From contig NZ_CP101454.1 in the NCBI RefSeq assembly GCF_024362405.1, positions 806,001 through 870,000 of the forward strand: a stretch of 64,000 nt of DNA. The letters are read 5' to 3'. This document shows, one piece after another, positions 17,759 to 26,402 of this stretch (its first letter is position 1; every line of letters starts with the position of its first letter). The DNA is from Halorarius litoreus (GTDB lineage: Archaea > Halobacteriota > Halobacteria > Halobacteriales > Haloarculaceae). Below the pieces are notes generated by a model. It was not told the origin of the DNA. It searched no databases and was given only the letters and a program-made list of their open reading frames with translations. A program made the translations under genes and the position numbers.

Positions 17759-18784
17759 ATGACCCAGTTTACGGTGTACGTCTCGAACGACCTCCGGGTC
17801 CCGGACCGGGACTACGACATGGGCCTGGGGGCGCTGTACGGCGCCGACGACATCGAGGTGGAGTTCCTCACGACACAGAATCACGACGTGTTGCGGAGCG
17901 AGGATCTCGCCGGCGCGAACGCGCTGGTCGCCATCCAGCAGCACGTGACGCCGGAGACGCTCGACGGGCTCGACGACCTCAAGCTCGTCTCGGCGTTCGG
18001 CGCGGGCCTCGACCACATCGACATCGGCGCCTGCACCGAACGCGGCATCGCCGTCGTGAACGCCCCCCAGCCCGTCGGCCGGGCGGTCGCGCAGTCGACG
18101 CTCGGGATGCTCATCACCTGTGCGAGCAACGCCATCGAACTCGACAACCACCTCCGCACCGACGGGTTCGCGAACCGCATCTCGCTGATGGGCCACACGC
18201 TCTACGGGAAGACGGTCGGGACGGTCGGGATGGGAATGATCGGCTCGAACGTGGTCGACCTCCTCGAGCCGTTCGACGTCGAGATACTCACGCACGACCC
18301 GTATCTCTCCGAGGAGCGTGCCGACGAACTGGGCGTCACCCTCGTCGACCTCGACACGCTGCTCGCGGAGTCGGACTTCGTCTCGCTACACTGTCCCCTC
18401 ACCGAGGAGACGAAGGGAATGCTCGGCACCGAGCAGTTCAAGCAGATGAAGGAGAGCGCCTACCTCGTGAACACGACTCGAGGGGGGCTCTACGCGGACG
18501 CCGAACTCGCGGAGGCAGTCGAGGAAGGGTGGATCGCCGGGGCAGCCGTCGACGTGTTCGAGGACGAACCGAACGTCGCGGGCAACCCGTTGCTCGACCT
18601 CGACGACTGCCTGATGACGCCGCACATGGCGGGCGTGCTCATCGAGACGATGACCGAACAGGGCGAGATCGTGAGCGAGGCCATCCTGGCTCGCCTCCAC
18701 GACGAGGTGCCGGCCAATCTCGTCAACCCCGACGTGTACGCCGAACCGGTCGACGAGGCGCTGCTCTCGCCGTCGCACCGCTAG
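17759..18784 (+). CDS. D-2-hydroxyacid dehydrogenase, 341 aa
   Basis: NAD-dependent D-isomer 2-hydroxyacid dehydrogenase. The Rossmann motif GMGMIG, the catalytic Arg in NTTRGG, the Glu in DVFEDEP and the His in TPHMAG are all in place, so the enzyme should be active. Family substrates include glycerate, phosphoglycerate, lactate and related acids. The start at 17759 follows a GATTTTATC promoter element by about 30 bases. Its TAG stop overlaps the TAG stop of the convergent ThDP gene in one CTAG palindrome (18781-18784). Confidence 0.9.
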   Translation: MTQFTVYVSNDLRVPDRDYDMGLGALYGADDIEVEFLTTQNHDVLRSEDLAGANALVAIQQHVTPETLDGLDDLKLVSAFGAGLDHIDIGACTERGIAVVNAPQPVGRAVAQSTLGMLITCASNAIELDNHLRTDGFANRISLMGHTLYGKTVGTVGMGMIGSNVVDLLEPFDVEILTHDPYLSEERADELGVTLVDLDTLLAESDFVSLHCPLTEETKGMLGTEQFKQMKESAYLVNTTRGGLYADAELAEAVEEGWIAGAAVDVFEDEPNVAGNPLLDLDDCLMTPHMAGVLIETMTEQGEIVSEAILARLHDEVPANLVNPDVYAEPVDEALLSPSHR

Positions 18785-20454
18785 TTCATGTGGTCCGACT
18801 CGTAGAACCGGTGTTTCACGTCACGGTCGATCTTGCAGTCGAGGACGACCGGCCCCGACGGCCGCGTCGAGAGGTCGACCGCATCGAGGTCCGCGACGGA
18901 CGTGATCGTGTGGGCCTCGGCACCGAAGTCGCGAGCGAGCGCCGCGAGGTCGGGCGTCTCCGCGACGGCTGCCGACGCGTTGAGATTCCGGTTCTTCAAC
19001 TGGTGGTACTCCGAGCCGAGCGCGTCGTCGTTGACGACGACCGTCACCGACGGAATCCACTGCTGGACTGCCGTATCGAGCGCCTGAAGCGACATCAGGA
19101 ACCCGGCGTCACCGACGAACGTGACCGGCGTCCGCTCGTCCTCCTGCCACGCCGCACCGATACCCATCGGGAAGCCGATGCCGATGGCGCCGAAGTCGAG
19201 CGTCCACATGTAGTCGTCGGGGTGGTCGACGGTGATGCCGTCGATGACCCAGTTCATGAAGTGGCCGGCGTCGGTGACGACGAGCCGCTCGTCCGGGAGG
19301 CGAGCGTCGAGTTCGACCATCAGTTCTCGGGGGTCCATCCGCCCCGGCGTGTCGACGAAGGTGGCGTCGCCCCACGGCTCGGCGTCGGCGAGTCGGCGCT
19401 CGGTGTTCTCCGTCCAGAACGTCCCCGAGAAGTCCATGCCCATCTCGTCGAGTTCGGCGTCGATGGCCGCGACGGTCTCGCGAGCGTCGCCGACGACGGC
19501 GAGGTCGACGGGCGTGTAGCGTTCGAGGTGCGCCGGCTCGTCGGTGACGTGGACGACCGTCGCCTCGTCGACGAGTCTGCCCACGTCGGTCGTGTGGTTG
19601 TTGAGGCTGCAGCCGACCGCGAGCACGAAGGCGGCGTTCGTCACGTACTCGTTCGCGAGGTTCGAGCCGAACGTCCCCGGGAACCCGATGGAGAAGGGGT
19701 GGTCGGAGAAGTAGCCGCGGGCCTGCAGACTCGTCGCGAGCAACGCGCTCGTCCGCTCGGCGAGTCGTTCGATGGCCGGTTTCGCGCCCGACGCGACCGC
19801 CCCCCGACCGGCGAGAATCACCGGCGGGGTGCTCGCGTCGGATTCGAGATAGCGGTCCACGGCCGCCGTCACCTTCTCGGCGTCGGGACGGCGTCTCGCG
19901 GCGTCGTCGACCGCGTCCGTCCCGAACAGCTCGGTCTCCCAGTCCACGTCGAGGTCCGTCTCCGCGTCCATCAGGTTCCACGGCACCTGAACGACGATCG
20001 GGCCACGGTCGCGGCGGAGTCGCCGGAACGCGTCGCGGAACACCGGGAGCAGGGCGTCCTCGTCACGGACCGACAGCACGTCCTCGGTGACGGGACCGAG
20101 GAACGTCTCCTGGTCGAAGTACTTGAGGCCGCCGAGCGTCGTCGTCGGTGTCTCGCCGGTGATGACCAGCAGCTTCGAGCCGTAGACGTTCGCCGTCCCG
20201 AGCGCCGTCCCCGTCTGGGCGATCGCCGGACCGCGCCCGACCACGCAGACGCCGATGTCGTCGTGGGTCCGGGCGTAGCCGTCGGCCATCGCCATCGCCA
20301 GTTGTTCGTGCCGCGCGTCGACCACGCTGAGGTCGTCGGCCCAGTCGGCCCGGGCCGTCGCCGTGATGCCCATGACGTCCTCGGCCATGAGCGTGAACAG
20401 CGTGTCGACGTTCTCCTCGACGAGCAGTCTGATGATGGCGTCTGAGAGCTTCAT
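18781..20454 (-). CDS. ThDP-dependent enzyme, acetolactate-synthase-like, 557 aa
   Basis: The three-domain ThDP fold. The N-terminal part has the catalytic Glu at about residue 50 (DARHEQLAMAMADGYAR); the middle is the Rossmann-like domain; the C-terminal part has the ThDP-binding region GDAGFLMSLQALDTAV...VNDDALG, with GDA in place of GDG. The family includes acetolactate synthase, sulfopyruvate and benzoylformate decarboxylases and glyoxylate carboligase. The substrate cannot be assigned. The start at 20454 is chosen since the upstream extension is Cys/Arg-rich. Neighbours are a D-2-hydroxyacid dehydrogenase (convergent) and a HisD-like dehydrogenase (divergent), which suggests a 2-oxoacid substrate. 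Confidence 0.85.
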   Translation of the reverse strand: MKLSDAIIRLLVEENVDTLFTLMAEDVMGITATARADWADDLSVVDARHEQLAMAMADGYARTHDDIGVCVVGRGPAIAQTGTALGTANVYGSKLLVITGETPTTTLGGLKYFDQETFLGPVTEDVLSVRDEDALLPVFRDAFRRLRRDRGPIVVQVPWNLMDAETDLDVDWETELFGTDAVDDAARRRPDAEKVTAAVDRYLESDASTPPVILAGRGAVASGAKPAIERLAERTSALLATSLQARGYFSDHPFSIGFPGTFGSNLANEYVTNAAFVLAVGCSLNNHTTDVGRLVDEATVVHVTDEPAHLERYTPVDLAVVGDARETVAAIDAELDEMGMDFSGTFWTENTERRLADAEPWGDATFVDTPGRMDPRELMVELDARLPDERLVVTDAGHFMNWVIDGITVDHPDDYMWTLDFGAIGIGFPMGIGAAWQEDERTPVTFVGDAGFLMSLQALDTAVQQWIPSVTVVVNDDALGSEYHQLKNRNLNASAAVAETPDLAALARDFGAEAHTITSVADLDAVDLSTRPSGPVVLDCKIDRDVKHRFYESDHMN

Positions 20455-20466
20455 GTTCTCGTCTCT

Positions 20467-20478
20467 TGGTATCACACC
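20467..20478. promoter_or_regulatory. TGGTATCACACC element before the ThDP gene
   Basis: Identical 12-mer to that at 17639. It lies 13 bases upstream of the ThDP enzyme start codon (minus strand), between it and the HisD-like gene start at 20571. Confidence 0.4.
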
Positions 20479-20570
20479 ACACTCAACGCTATTGTAGTTT
20501 CGGACCCGCCGGCGACACGACCTGCTGCGGGACACAAAGGGTTTAGTGTCCAATCGTGGTGTGCAGTAGC

Positions 20571-21914
20571 ATGGGTACCGAACCAACCTACCTCAAGCGA
20601 GCAGCCGATGCGTCGCTGGAGATTCCCGACGACGTCCGCGAGTCGGTCCGCGACATCGTCGAGACGGTGCGCGCGGACGGTGACGCGGGCGTGCGAGCGT
20701 TGACACGGCGGTTCGACGACGTCGAGCGGACGGACCTCCGGGTGAGCGACGACGAGCTCGCTGCCGCCGCCGACTCGCTGTCGACCACCGAGCGCCGGGC
20801 CATCGACAACACCATCGCGAACGTCCGCGCGTTCCACGAGGAGCAGGCGGCGAACCTCGACGGCTTCGAGACGGAGTTCCACCCCGGCGTCACGCTGGGA
20901 ACGCGGCTAGTTCCCGTCGAACGGGCGGGCGTGTACGTCCCCGGCGGTCGCCACCCGCTGGTCGCCGCACCCGCGATGACCATCGTGCCGGCGACGGTCG
21001 TCGGCGTCGACACCGTCGTCGCCTGCGCACCGCCGCAGGCAGACGGAAGCGTCCAGGCGGCCCAGTTGTACGCGATGGACCGTGCGGGCGCCGACGAGAT
21101 CTACGTCGCGGGCGGGGCACAGGCCATCGCCGCGATGGCGTACGGCACCGAGACGGTGCCGGCCGTCGACGAGATAACCGGACCGGGCAACGTCTACGTC
21201 ACGGAGGCGAAACGACAGGTGTTCGGCCACGTCGGCATCGACTTCCTCGCGGGACCGAGCGAGGTGCTCTGTCTCACGAACGAGACGTCGGACCCCGCGA
21301 TGGTCGCGACGGACCTGCTCGCACAGGCAGAGCACGACCCCCGGTCGCGACCCATCCTCGTCGCGACCGACGAGGCCGTTGCGGCGGCGGTCGTCGACGA
21401 ACTCCACGCACAACTCCCGGCGCTCCGAACCGAGGCGACGGCTCGCGAGTGCTGGGAGACGAACGGAGAGGTGGTCGTCGTCGACGACCTGGCGGCGGCC
21501 GCCGACGTCGCGAACGACTACGCCATCGAACACCTGCAGGTGATGATCGACGAGCCGCGCCAGCTGCTCGACGACCTCCACAACTACGGCTCGCTGTTCC
21601 TCGGCCACCACGCGCCGGTCGTGTTCGGCGACAAGGCCGTCGGGACGAACCACACGCTACCGACGCTGGCCGTCGCGCGGTACAGCGGTGGTATCAACGT
21701 CACGACGTACCTGAAGGTGCTGACCCACCAGGAGCTCACCGCGGCAGGGGCCGACGGCATCGCGCCGTGGGCCGCGAAGATCTGTGAGATGGAGGGGACC
21801 CACGCCCACCAGCTCTCGGCCGAGAAACGCATCGTCTCGGCGTCGAGCCGTGAGCTCGCGCGCGAGCTCGACCTCGACAGCGGCGGCGGCGTCGACCTCT
21901 CGGAGGAGCCGTGA
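20571..21914 (+). CDS. HisD-family NAD-dependent alcohol dehydrogenase, 447 aa
   Basis: Homologous throughout to histidinol dehydrogenase: PGGRHPLVAAPAMT, ITGPGNVYVTEAK, AGPSEVL, the Zn/catalytic region LLAQAEHDPRS, the catalytic Glu-His in AIEHLQVM, GDKAVGTNHTLPT and the C-terminal EGTHAHQLSAEKR. The context has no other his genes, and the gene is coupled to an SDR (TGATG overlap at 21912-21916). The segment ARYSGGINVTTYLKVLTHQ differs from the usual HisD SGLSVxDFxK and is closer in form to catabolic HisD homologues such as HpsN (sulfopropanediol dehydrogenase). A catabolic role on a diol or hydroxyacid is therefore more likely than histidine synthesis; the substrate is inferred only. Confidence 0.8.
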   Translation: MGTEPTYLKRAADASLEIPDDVRESVRDIVETVRADGDAGVRALTRRFDDVERTDLRVSDDELAAAADSLSTTERRAIDNTIANVRAFHEEQAANLDGFETEFHPGVTLGTRLVPVERAGVYVPGGRHPLVAAPAMTIVPATVVGVDTVVACAPPQADGSVQAAQLYAMDRAGADEIYVAGGAQAIAAMAYGTETVPAVDEITGPGNVYVTEAKRQVFGHVGIDFLAGPSEVLCLTNETSDPAMVATDLLAQAEHDPRSRPILVATDEAVAAAVVDELHAQLPALRTEATARECWETNGEVVVVDDLAAAADVANDYAIEHLQVMIDEPRQLLDDLHNYGSLFLGHHAPVVFGDKAVGTNHTLPTLAVARYSGGINVTTYLKVLTHQELTAAGADGIAPWAAKICEMEGTHAHQLSAEKRIVSASSRELARELDLDSGGGVDLSEEP

Positions 21915-22687
21915 TGCTCGACGGCACCACGGCGTTCGTCACGGGGGCGAGCCAGGGTATCGGCCGGGCCATCACACTCGAACTCGCACGCCAGGGAGCG
22001 AACGTCGCGCTCGCCGCACGCAGCGACGGTATCCACGAGACGGCCGCCGAGACCGGCGCCGAGAGCCGGGCGCTCCCGGTCGAGACGGACGTGACCGACG
22101 AGGCGTCGGTCGAGGCGGCCATCGGGGAGACGGTCGAGACGTTCGGGGGACTGGACTGTCTCGTCAACAACGCGGGCATCGCGGGGCCGACGGCCCCCGT
22201 CGAGGAGCTAACCGTCGACCAGTGGGAACGGACGATGGACGTGAACGTGACGGGGATGTTCCGCTGTGTCAAACACGCCGCCCCGCACCTGCGGGCGAGC
22301 GACCGGGGGAGCGTGGTCAACGTCTCCTCGATCAGCGGCAAGCGACCGCTGGAGAACCGGACGCCGTACACGACCTCGAAGCTGGCCGTCGTCGGCCTCA
22401 CCCGGACGCTCGCGTTCGAACTCGGGGACGACGACGTGACGGTGAACGCGGTCTGTCCGGGTGCGACCCGCGGCCCCCGCATCGACGACGTCATCGCCGC
22501 ACAGGCCGACCGGCGGGGCGTGTCGTTCGAGACGGCCAAGCGGTCGGTGTTCACCGACGACACCGCGCTCGGGCGGCTGACCGAACCCGAGGACGTCGCG
22601 GGGATGGTCGCGTACCTCGCGAGCGACGCCGCGCGGAACGTGACCGCCCAGGACATCAACGTCGACGCCGGCACCGTCTGGTACTGA
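21914..22687 (+). CDS. SDR-family oxidoreductase, 257 aa
   Basis: Short-chain dehydrogenase with the cofactor loop GASQGIG, the NNAG motif, and the YTTSK active site. The start ATG shares a base with the HisD-like gene stop (a GTG three bases earlier is possible). It looks like a paralogue of the SDR at 59848-60624: both have GKRPLxNRTPY before the active Tyr, and both end in a QDINVxAGxVxY tail. Pairing with a HisD-like dehydrogenase suggests sequential oxidation of a diol or isomerisation through a keto intermediate. Confidence 0.88.
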   Translation: MLDGTTAFVTGASQGIGRAITLELARQGANVALAARSDGIHETAAETGAESRALPVETDVTDEASVEAAIGETVETFGGLDCLVNNAGIAGPTAPVEELTVDQWERTMDVNVTGMFRCVKHAAPHLRASDRGSVVNVSSISGKRPLENRTPYTTSKLAVVGLTRTLAFELGDDDVTVNAVCPGATRGPRIDDVIAAQADRRGVSFETAKRSVFTDDTALGRLTEPEDVAGMVAYLASDAARNVTAQDINVDAGTVWY

Positions 22688-22721
22688 GCGGCGGTCACGG
22701 GGGATGACGCGCGAAGGTTTA

Positions 22722-22748
22722 TGCGAGTGCCCACGTGACGTGGTACCA
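22722..22748 (+). promoter_or_regulatory. Promoter of the 2-oxoacid dehydrogenase operon with TGGTACCA palindrome
   Basis: A TTTATG element at 22720-22725 is followed by the 8-bp palindrome TGGTACCA at 22741-22748, 12 bases before the start codon. The same palindrome sits in the same kind of position at 9079 (iclR copy 1) and overlaps the start of the gene at 30977. Confidence 0.5.
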
Positions 22749-22759
22749 CGAACCCGCCT

Positions 22760-23899
22760 ATGACAGGTAGTCACGACATCTTCCAGTACGAGGCGCCGGA
22801 CGCCCCGCCGGCTGCGGTGCAGGTGCTCGACCCGGAGGGCCACGTGGTCGACGACGAGTTACTCCCGGACCTGACCGACCAGGAGTTCGTCGACCTGTAT
22901 CACGACATGAAGCTCACCCGACGGACCGACCAACGAGCGGTGAGCCTCCAGCGACAGGGGCGGTCGGGAACGCTGGCCTCCTGTTACGGCCAGGGAGCAC
23001 ACGTCGCGACCGCGCACGCGCTCGACGAGCGCGACTGGCTCGTCCCGTGTTATCGCGAGTACGGAACCATGCTCGCCCGCGGTATCGACCCCCGCTACAT
23101 GTTCATGCACTGGATGGGGAAAGAGCCCGGCGACCACATCCCCGAGGAGTACAACACCGTCGCCCCGCCGACACCCGTGGCGACCCAGATTCCCCACGCG
23201 ACGGGGCTGGCGATGGCCGCAGAAATCCTCGGTGCGGACGACCGGGCGTTCCTCTGTCACTTCGGCGACGGCGCCACCTCTGAGGGCGACTTCCACGAAG
23301 GGCTGAACTTCGCCGGCGCGTTCGATACTCCCAGCATCTTCGTCTGTAACAACAACCAGTACGCCATCTCGGTCCCCTTCGAGCGGCAGACCGGGAGCGC
23401 GACGGTCGCGCAGAAGGCCACGGCGTACGGCTTCGACGGCGTCTACGTCGACGGGATGGACCCACTCGCGGTGTACGTCGCCACCGCCGAGGCCGTCAGG
23501 CGGGCGAAGGATCCCCGCGACGGCGAGTCCAGACAGTCGCTCATCGAACTCCTCCTCTACCGACTGGGTGGACACAGCACCTCGGACGACCCCTCGAAGT
23601 ACCGCGACGAGGCCGAGGTCGAGGAGTGGACCGAGCGAGACCCCATCGCCCGACTGGAGGCGTTCCTGCAGCGGACGGGGCGGCTCGACGACGAGACGGT
23701 CGCGGACATCGAATCACGCGTCGACGAGACGGTCGACGACGCCGTCGAGGCCGCCGAGGCCGCCGCCGAGGAACCGGCGGCGATGTTCGACCACGTCTAC
23801 CACGAGCCGACGCCGGAGCTCGAACGGCAGGCCGCGGATGTCGAGTCGCTCCGCGAGCAGTACGGTGACGACGCGTTCACCGTGGAGTGGGGGTTCTGA
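22760..23899 (+). CDS. 2-oxoacid dehydrogenase E1 component, alpha subunit, 379 aa
   Basis: ThDP-binding subunit of a pyruvate/branched-chain/acetoin dehydrogenase-type complex. The ThDP motif is HFGDGATSEGDFHEG...NNNQYAIS from about residue 168. The phosphorylation-loop equivalent GGHSTSDDPSKYR is kept. First gene of a three-gene operon; its stop overlaps the start of the E1 beta gene (TGATG). Haloarchaea carry several such complexes; some are for 2-oxoacids other than pyruvate. In this catabolic context a branched or substituted 2-oxoacid is plausible. Confidence 0.92.
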   Translation: MTGSHDIFQYEAPDAPPAAVQVLDPEGHVVDDELLPDLTDQEFVDLYHDMKLTRRTDQRAVSLQRQGRSGTLASCYGQGAHVATAHALDERDWLVPCYREYGTMLARGIDPRYMFMHWMGKEPGDHIPEEYNTVAPPTPVATQIPHATGLAMAAEILGADDRAFLCHFGDGATSEGDFHEGLNFAGAFDTPSIFVCNNNQYAISVPFERQTGSATVAQKATAYGFDGVYVDGMDPLAVYVATAEAVRRAKDPRDGESRQSLIELLLYRLGGHSTSDDPSKYRDEAEVEEWTERDPIARLEAFLQRTGRLDDETVADIESRVDETVDDAVEAAEAAAEEPAAMFDHVYHEPTPELERQAADVESLREQYGDDAFTVEWGF

Positions 23900-24900
23900 T
23901 GGCGGCCGAGGAGACCGAGCGGCTCACGCTCGTCGAGTCGGTGAACAGTGCGCTCCACGACGCGATGGCCGACGACGACCGGGTCGTCGTGATGGGCGAG
24001 GACGTGGGCGTCAACGGCGGCGTCTTCCGGGCGACCGAGGGGCTCTACGAGGCGTTCGGCGACGACCGGGTCATCGACACGCCGCTCGCGGAGAGCGGCA
24101 TCGTCGGCACGGCCATCGGGATGAGCTTCTTCGGCGTCCGGCCCGTGGCCGAGATACAGTTCATGGGGTTCATCTATCCGGCCGTCGACCAGATACTCAG
24201 CCACGCCGCACGGGTCCGGTCCCGCACACGAGGGCGCTTCACCGCCGAGATGGTCGTTCGAGCGCCGTACGGCGGTGGCATCCACTCGCCGGAGAGTCAC
24301 TCGGAGTCGACCGAGGCCATCTTCACGCACTACCCGGGGCTGAAGGTAGTCGTCCCGAGTACGCCACACGACGCGAAGGGGCTGCTCACCGCAGCCATCC
24401 GCGAACCCGACCCGGTGGTGTTCCTCGAGCCGAAGAAGATCTACCGCTCGTTCCGGGAGGCCGTCCCGACGGACGCCTACGAGGTGCCGCTCGGGGAGGC
24501 CGCGGTCCGCCGAGAGGGGGCCGACGTGTCGGTGTTCACGTGGGGGGCCATGACTCGGCCGACGCTCGAAGCGGCGCGACAACTCGAGGGGGAGGTCGAC
24601 GTCGAGGTGGTCGACCTCCGGACGCTCTCGCCGCTCGACCGCGAGGCCGTCGTCGCCTCGGCGAAGAAGACCGGGCGCGCCGTGGTGGTCCACGAGGCGC
24701 CGAAGACCGGGGGCCTCGCCGCCGAACTCACCACCAGCATCCAGGAGGAGGCGTTCCTCTACCTCGAAGCCCCGGTCGAGCGGGTGACCGGCTGGGACGT
24801 CCCCTACCCGTTCCCGGACCTCGAGCGGTACTACATGGTGAACGTCGCGCGCATCGTCGACGGCATCCGAACGACGGCGGAGTTCCCCCAGTTCGCATGA
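23899..24900 (+). CDS. 2-oxoacid dehydrogenase E1 component, beta subunit, 333 aa
   Basis: Beta subunit of the E1 heterotetramer. Motifs: VVMGEDVGVNGGVFRAT, DTPLAESGIVG, VRAPYGGGIHSPESHSES, and the C-terminal transketolase domain VEVVDLRTLSPLDREAV. The start overlaps the E1 alpha stop by one base, and the E2 start overlaps this gene's stop in ATGA. An earlier in-frame ATG at 23887 lies inside E1 alpha and is less likely. Confidence 0.92.
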   Translation: MAAEETERLTLVESVNSALHDAMADDDRVVVMGEDVGVNGGVFRATEGLYEAFGDDRVIDTPLAESGIVGTAIGMSFFGVRPVAEIQFMGFIYPAVDQILSHAARVRSRTRGRFTAEMVVRAPYGGGIHSPESHSESTEAIFTHYPGLKVVVPSTPHDAKGLLTAAIREPDPVVFLEPKKIYRSFREAVPTDAYEVPLGEAAVRREGADVSVFTWGAMTRPTLEAARQLEGEVDVEVVDLRTLSPLDREAVVASAKKTGRAVVVHEAPKTGGLAAELTTSIQEEAFLYLEAPVERVTGWDVPYPFPDLERYYMVNVARIVDGIRTTAEFPQFA

Positions 24901-26381
24901 GCACCCACGAGTACCCCCTCCCGGACGTCGGCGAGGGCACGGCGGAGGGCGAACTCCTCCAGTGGTACGTCGCCGAAGGTGACCGGGTCGAGGAGGACCA
25001 GGTCATCGCGGAGGTGGAGACGGATAAGGCGGTCGTCGACATCCCGGCACCGGTCGACGGGACGGTGTCGGAACTGCTGTTCGGCGAGGGCGACGTCATC
25101 CCCGTCGGCGACGTGTTCGTCGTCTTCGAGGTCGGCGACGGAGCGGCGGCCGGGACGGCCAGCGACGCCAGTAGCACCAGCGAGTCGGCGCCGACGCCCG
25201 CCGCGAGCGACGCGGCGTCGGCGGCCAACGAGAACGACTCCGAGACGGCCCCGGCGACGACGGCCGGCCGGTCGTTCGCCCCGCCGAGCGTCCGCCGCCT
25301 CGCACGAGAACACGGCGTCGCGCTCGACGACCTGACCGGGTCGGGACCGAGCGGGCGGGTCACGGAGGCCGACGTACAGGCCGCAGCGGACGCCGAGGCG
25401 GACACCACCACCGGGAGCGACGATTCGGGCGGCCCGGTCGAGGTCGAGTCGGTCAGCGAACCGGCCTCGTCGGCCGCCGCCCGCGACCGGACGCTCGCCC
25501 AGCCGACGACCCGTCGCGTCGCGCACGAGCTCGGCGTCGACATCGACGCCGTCCCCGAGGTCGAGACGTGGGAGGGCGAGACGTTCGTCACGATCGATGC
25601 GGTCCGTGAGTTCGCCGAAGGGGGTGCCGACACGCAGGCGCCCACGCCGAGCTCGGGGCCTGCGGAGACCGACACGTCCGTCACGGTCGAGGAGCGGATT
25701 CCCTACCGAGGCGTCCGGCGCACCATCGGCGAGCAGATGGAGCGCTCGAAGTTCACCATCCCCCACGTGTCGACCGTCGACGAGGTGGACGTCACCGAAC
25801 TGGTCGAACTCAGGGAGCGGCTCGTCGGTCCCGCCGAGGAACGCGGCGCGAAGCTCACGTACCTCTCGTTCGCGGTCAAGGCAGTCGGCACCGCGCTCCA
25901 GGAGTTCCCGTATCTCAACGCCTCGCTGGACACCGACGCTGGGGAGATCGTCCTGAAGGGCGACTACAACGTCGGCATCGCGACCGAATCCGAAGACGGG
26001 CTTCGAGTGCCCGTCGTCGACGACGTCGACGAGAAAGGGTTGCTCCAGATCGCCGCGGAGGTGAACGAGGTGACCCAGCAGGCGCGAGACGGCAGCATCA
26101 CCCGCGACCAGATGCGGGGCGGCACGTTCACCATCAGCAACATCGGTCCGTACGGCGGTGAACACGGGACACCGATCATCAACTACCCCGAGGTCGGCAT
26201 CATCGCGATGGGTCGGGTCAAGGAGAAGCCGCGGGTGGTCGACGACGACATCGTCAAGCGGCACGTCCTGAAGCTCTCGCTGTCGTTCGACCACCGCGTC
26301 GTGGACGGGGCGATGGCGACGCAGTTCCTCAACCGCGTGAAGGAGCAACTCGAGACGCCCGAACTGTTCCTGCTCGACTAA
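24897..26381 (+). CDS. 2-oxoacid dehydrogenase E2 acyltransferase, 494 aa
   Basis: The lipoyl domain occupies residues 1-80 with lipoyl Lys44 (VETDKAVVDI). A peripheral-subunit-binding domain lies at about 123-165 (PPSVRRLAREHGVALDDLTG). A second, diverged one lies at about 196-240 (QPTTRRVAHELGVDIDAVP), in which the usual GxGPxGRI is replaced by an EGETFVTIDAV stretch. The catalytic acyltransferase domain runs from about 267 to 494 with DHRVVDG near residue 465. No E3 (dihydrolipoamide dehydrogenase) gene follows; it must be supplied from elsewhere. The linkers are Ala/Thr/Ser/Asp-rich. Confidence 0.92.
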   Translation: MSTHEYPLPDVGEGTAEGELLQWYVAEGDRVEEDQVIAEVETDKAVVDIPAPVDGTVSELLFGEGDVIPVGDVFVVFEVGDGAAAGTASDASSTSESAPTPAASDAASAANENDSETAPATTAGRSFAPPSVRRLAREHGVALDDLTGSGPSGRVTEADVQAAADAEADTTTGSDDSGGPVEVESVSEPASSAAARDRTLAQPTTRRVAHELGVDIDAVPEVETWEGETFVTIDAVREFAEGGADTQAPTPSSGPAETDTSVTVEERIPYRGVRRTIGEQMERSKFTIPHVSTVDEVDVTELVELRERLVGPAEERGAKLTYLSFAVKAVGTALQEFPYLNASLDTDAGEIVLKGDYNVGIATESEDGLRVPVVDDVDEKGLLQIAAEVNEVTQQARDGSITRDQMRGGTFTISNIGPYGGEHGTPIINYPEVGIIAMGRVKEKPRVVDDDIVKRHVLKLSLSFDHRVVDGAMATQFLNRVKEQLETPELFLLD

Positions 26382-26402
26382 CGTCTCAACTGCTGTCGTA
26401 TT

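Noticed and set aside
17593..20445. A 950-codon plus-strand frame across the D-2-hydroxyacid dehydrogenase and ThDP genes
   Set aside because: It overlaps two well-supported genes in other frames and gives a low-complexity Arg/Val/Glu product.
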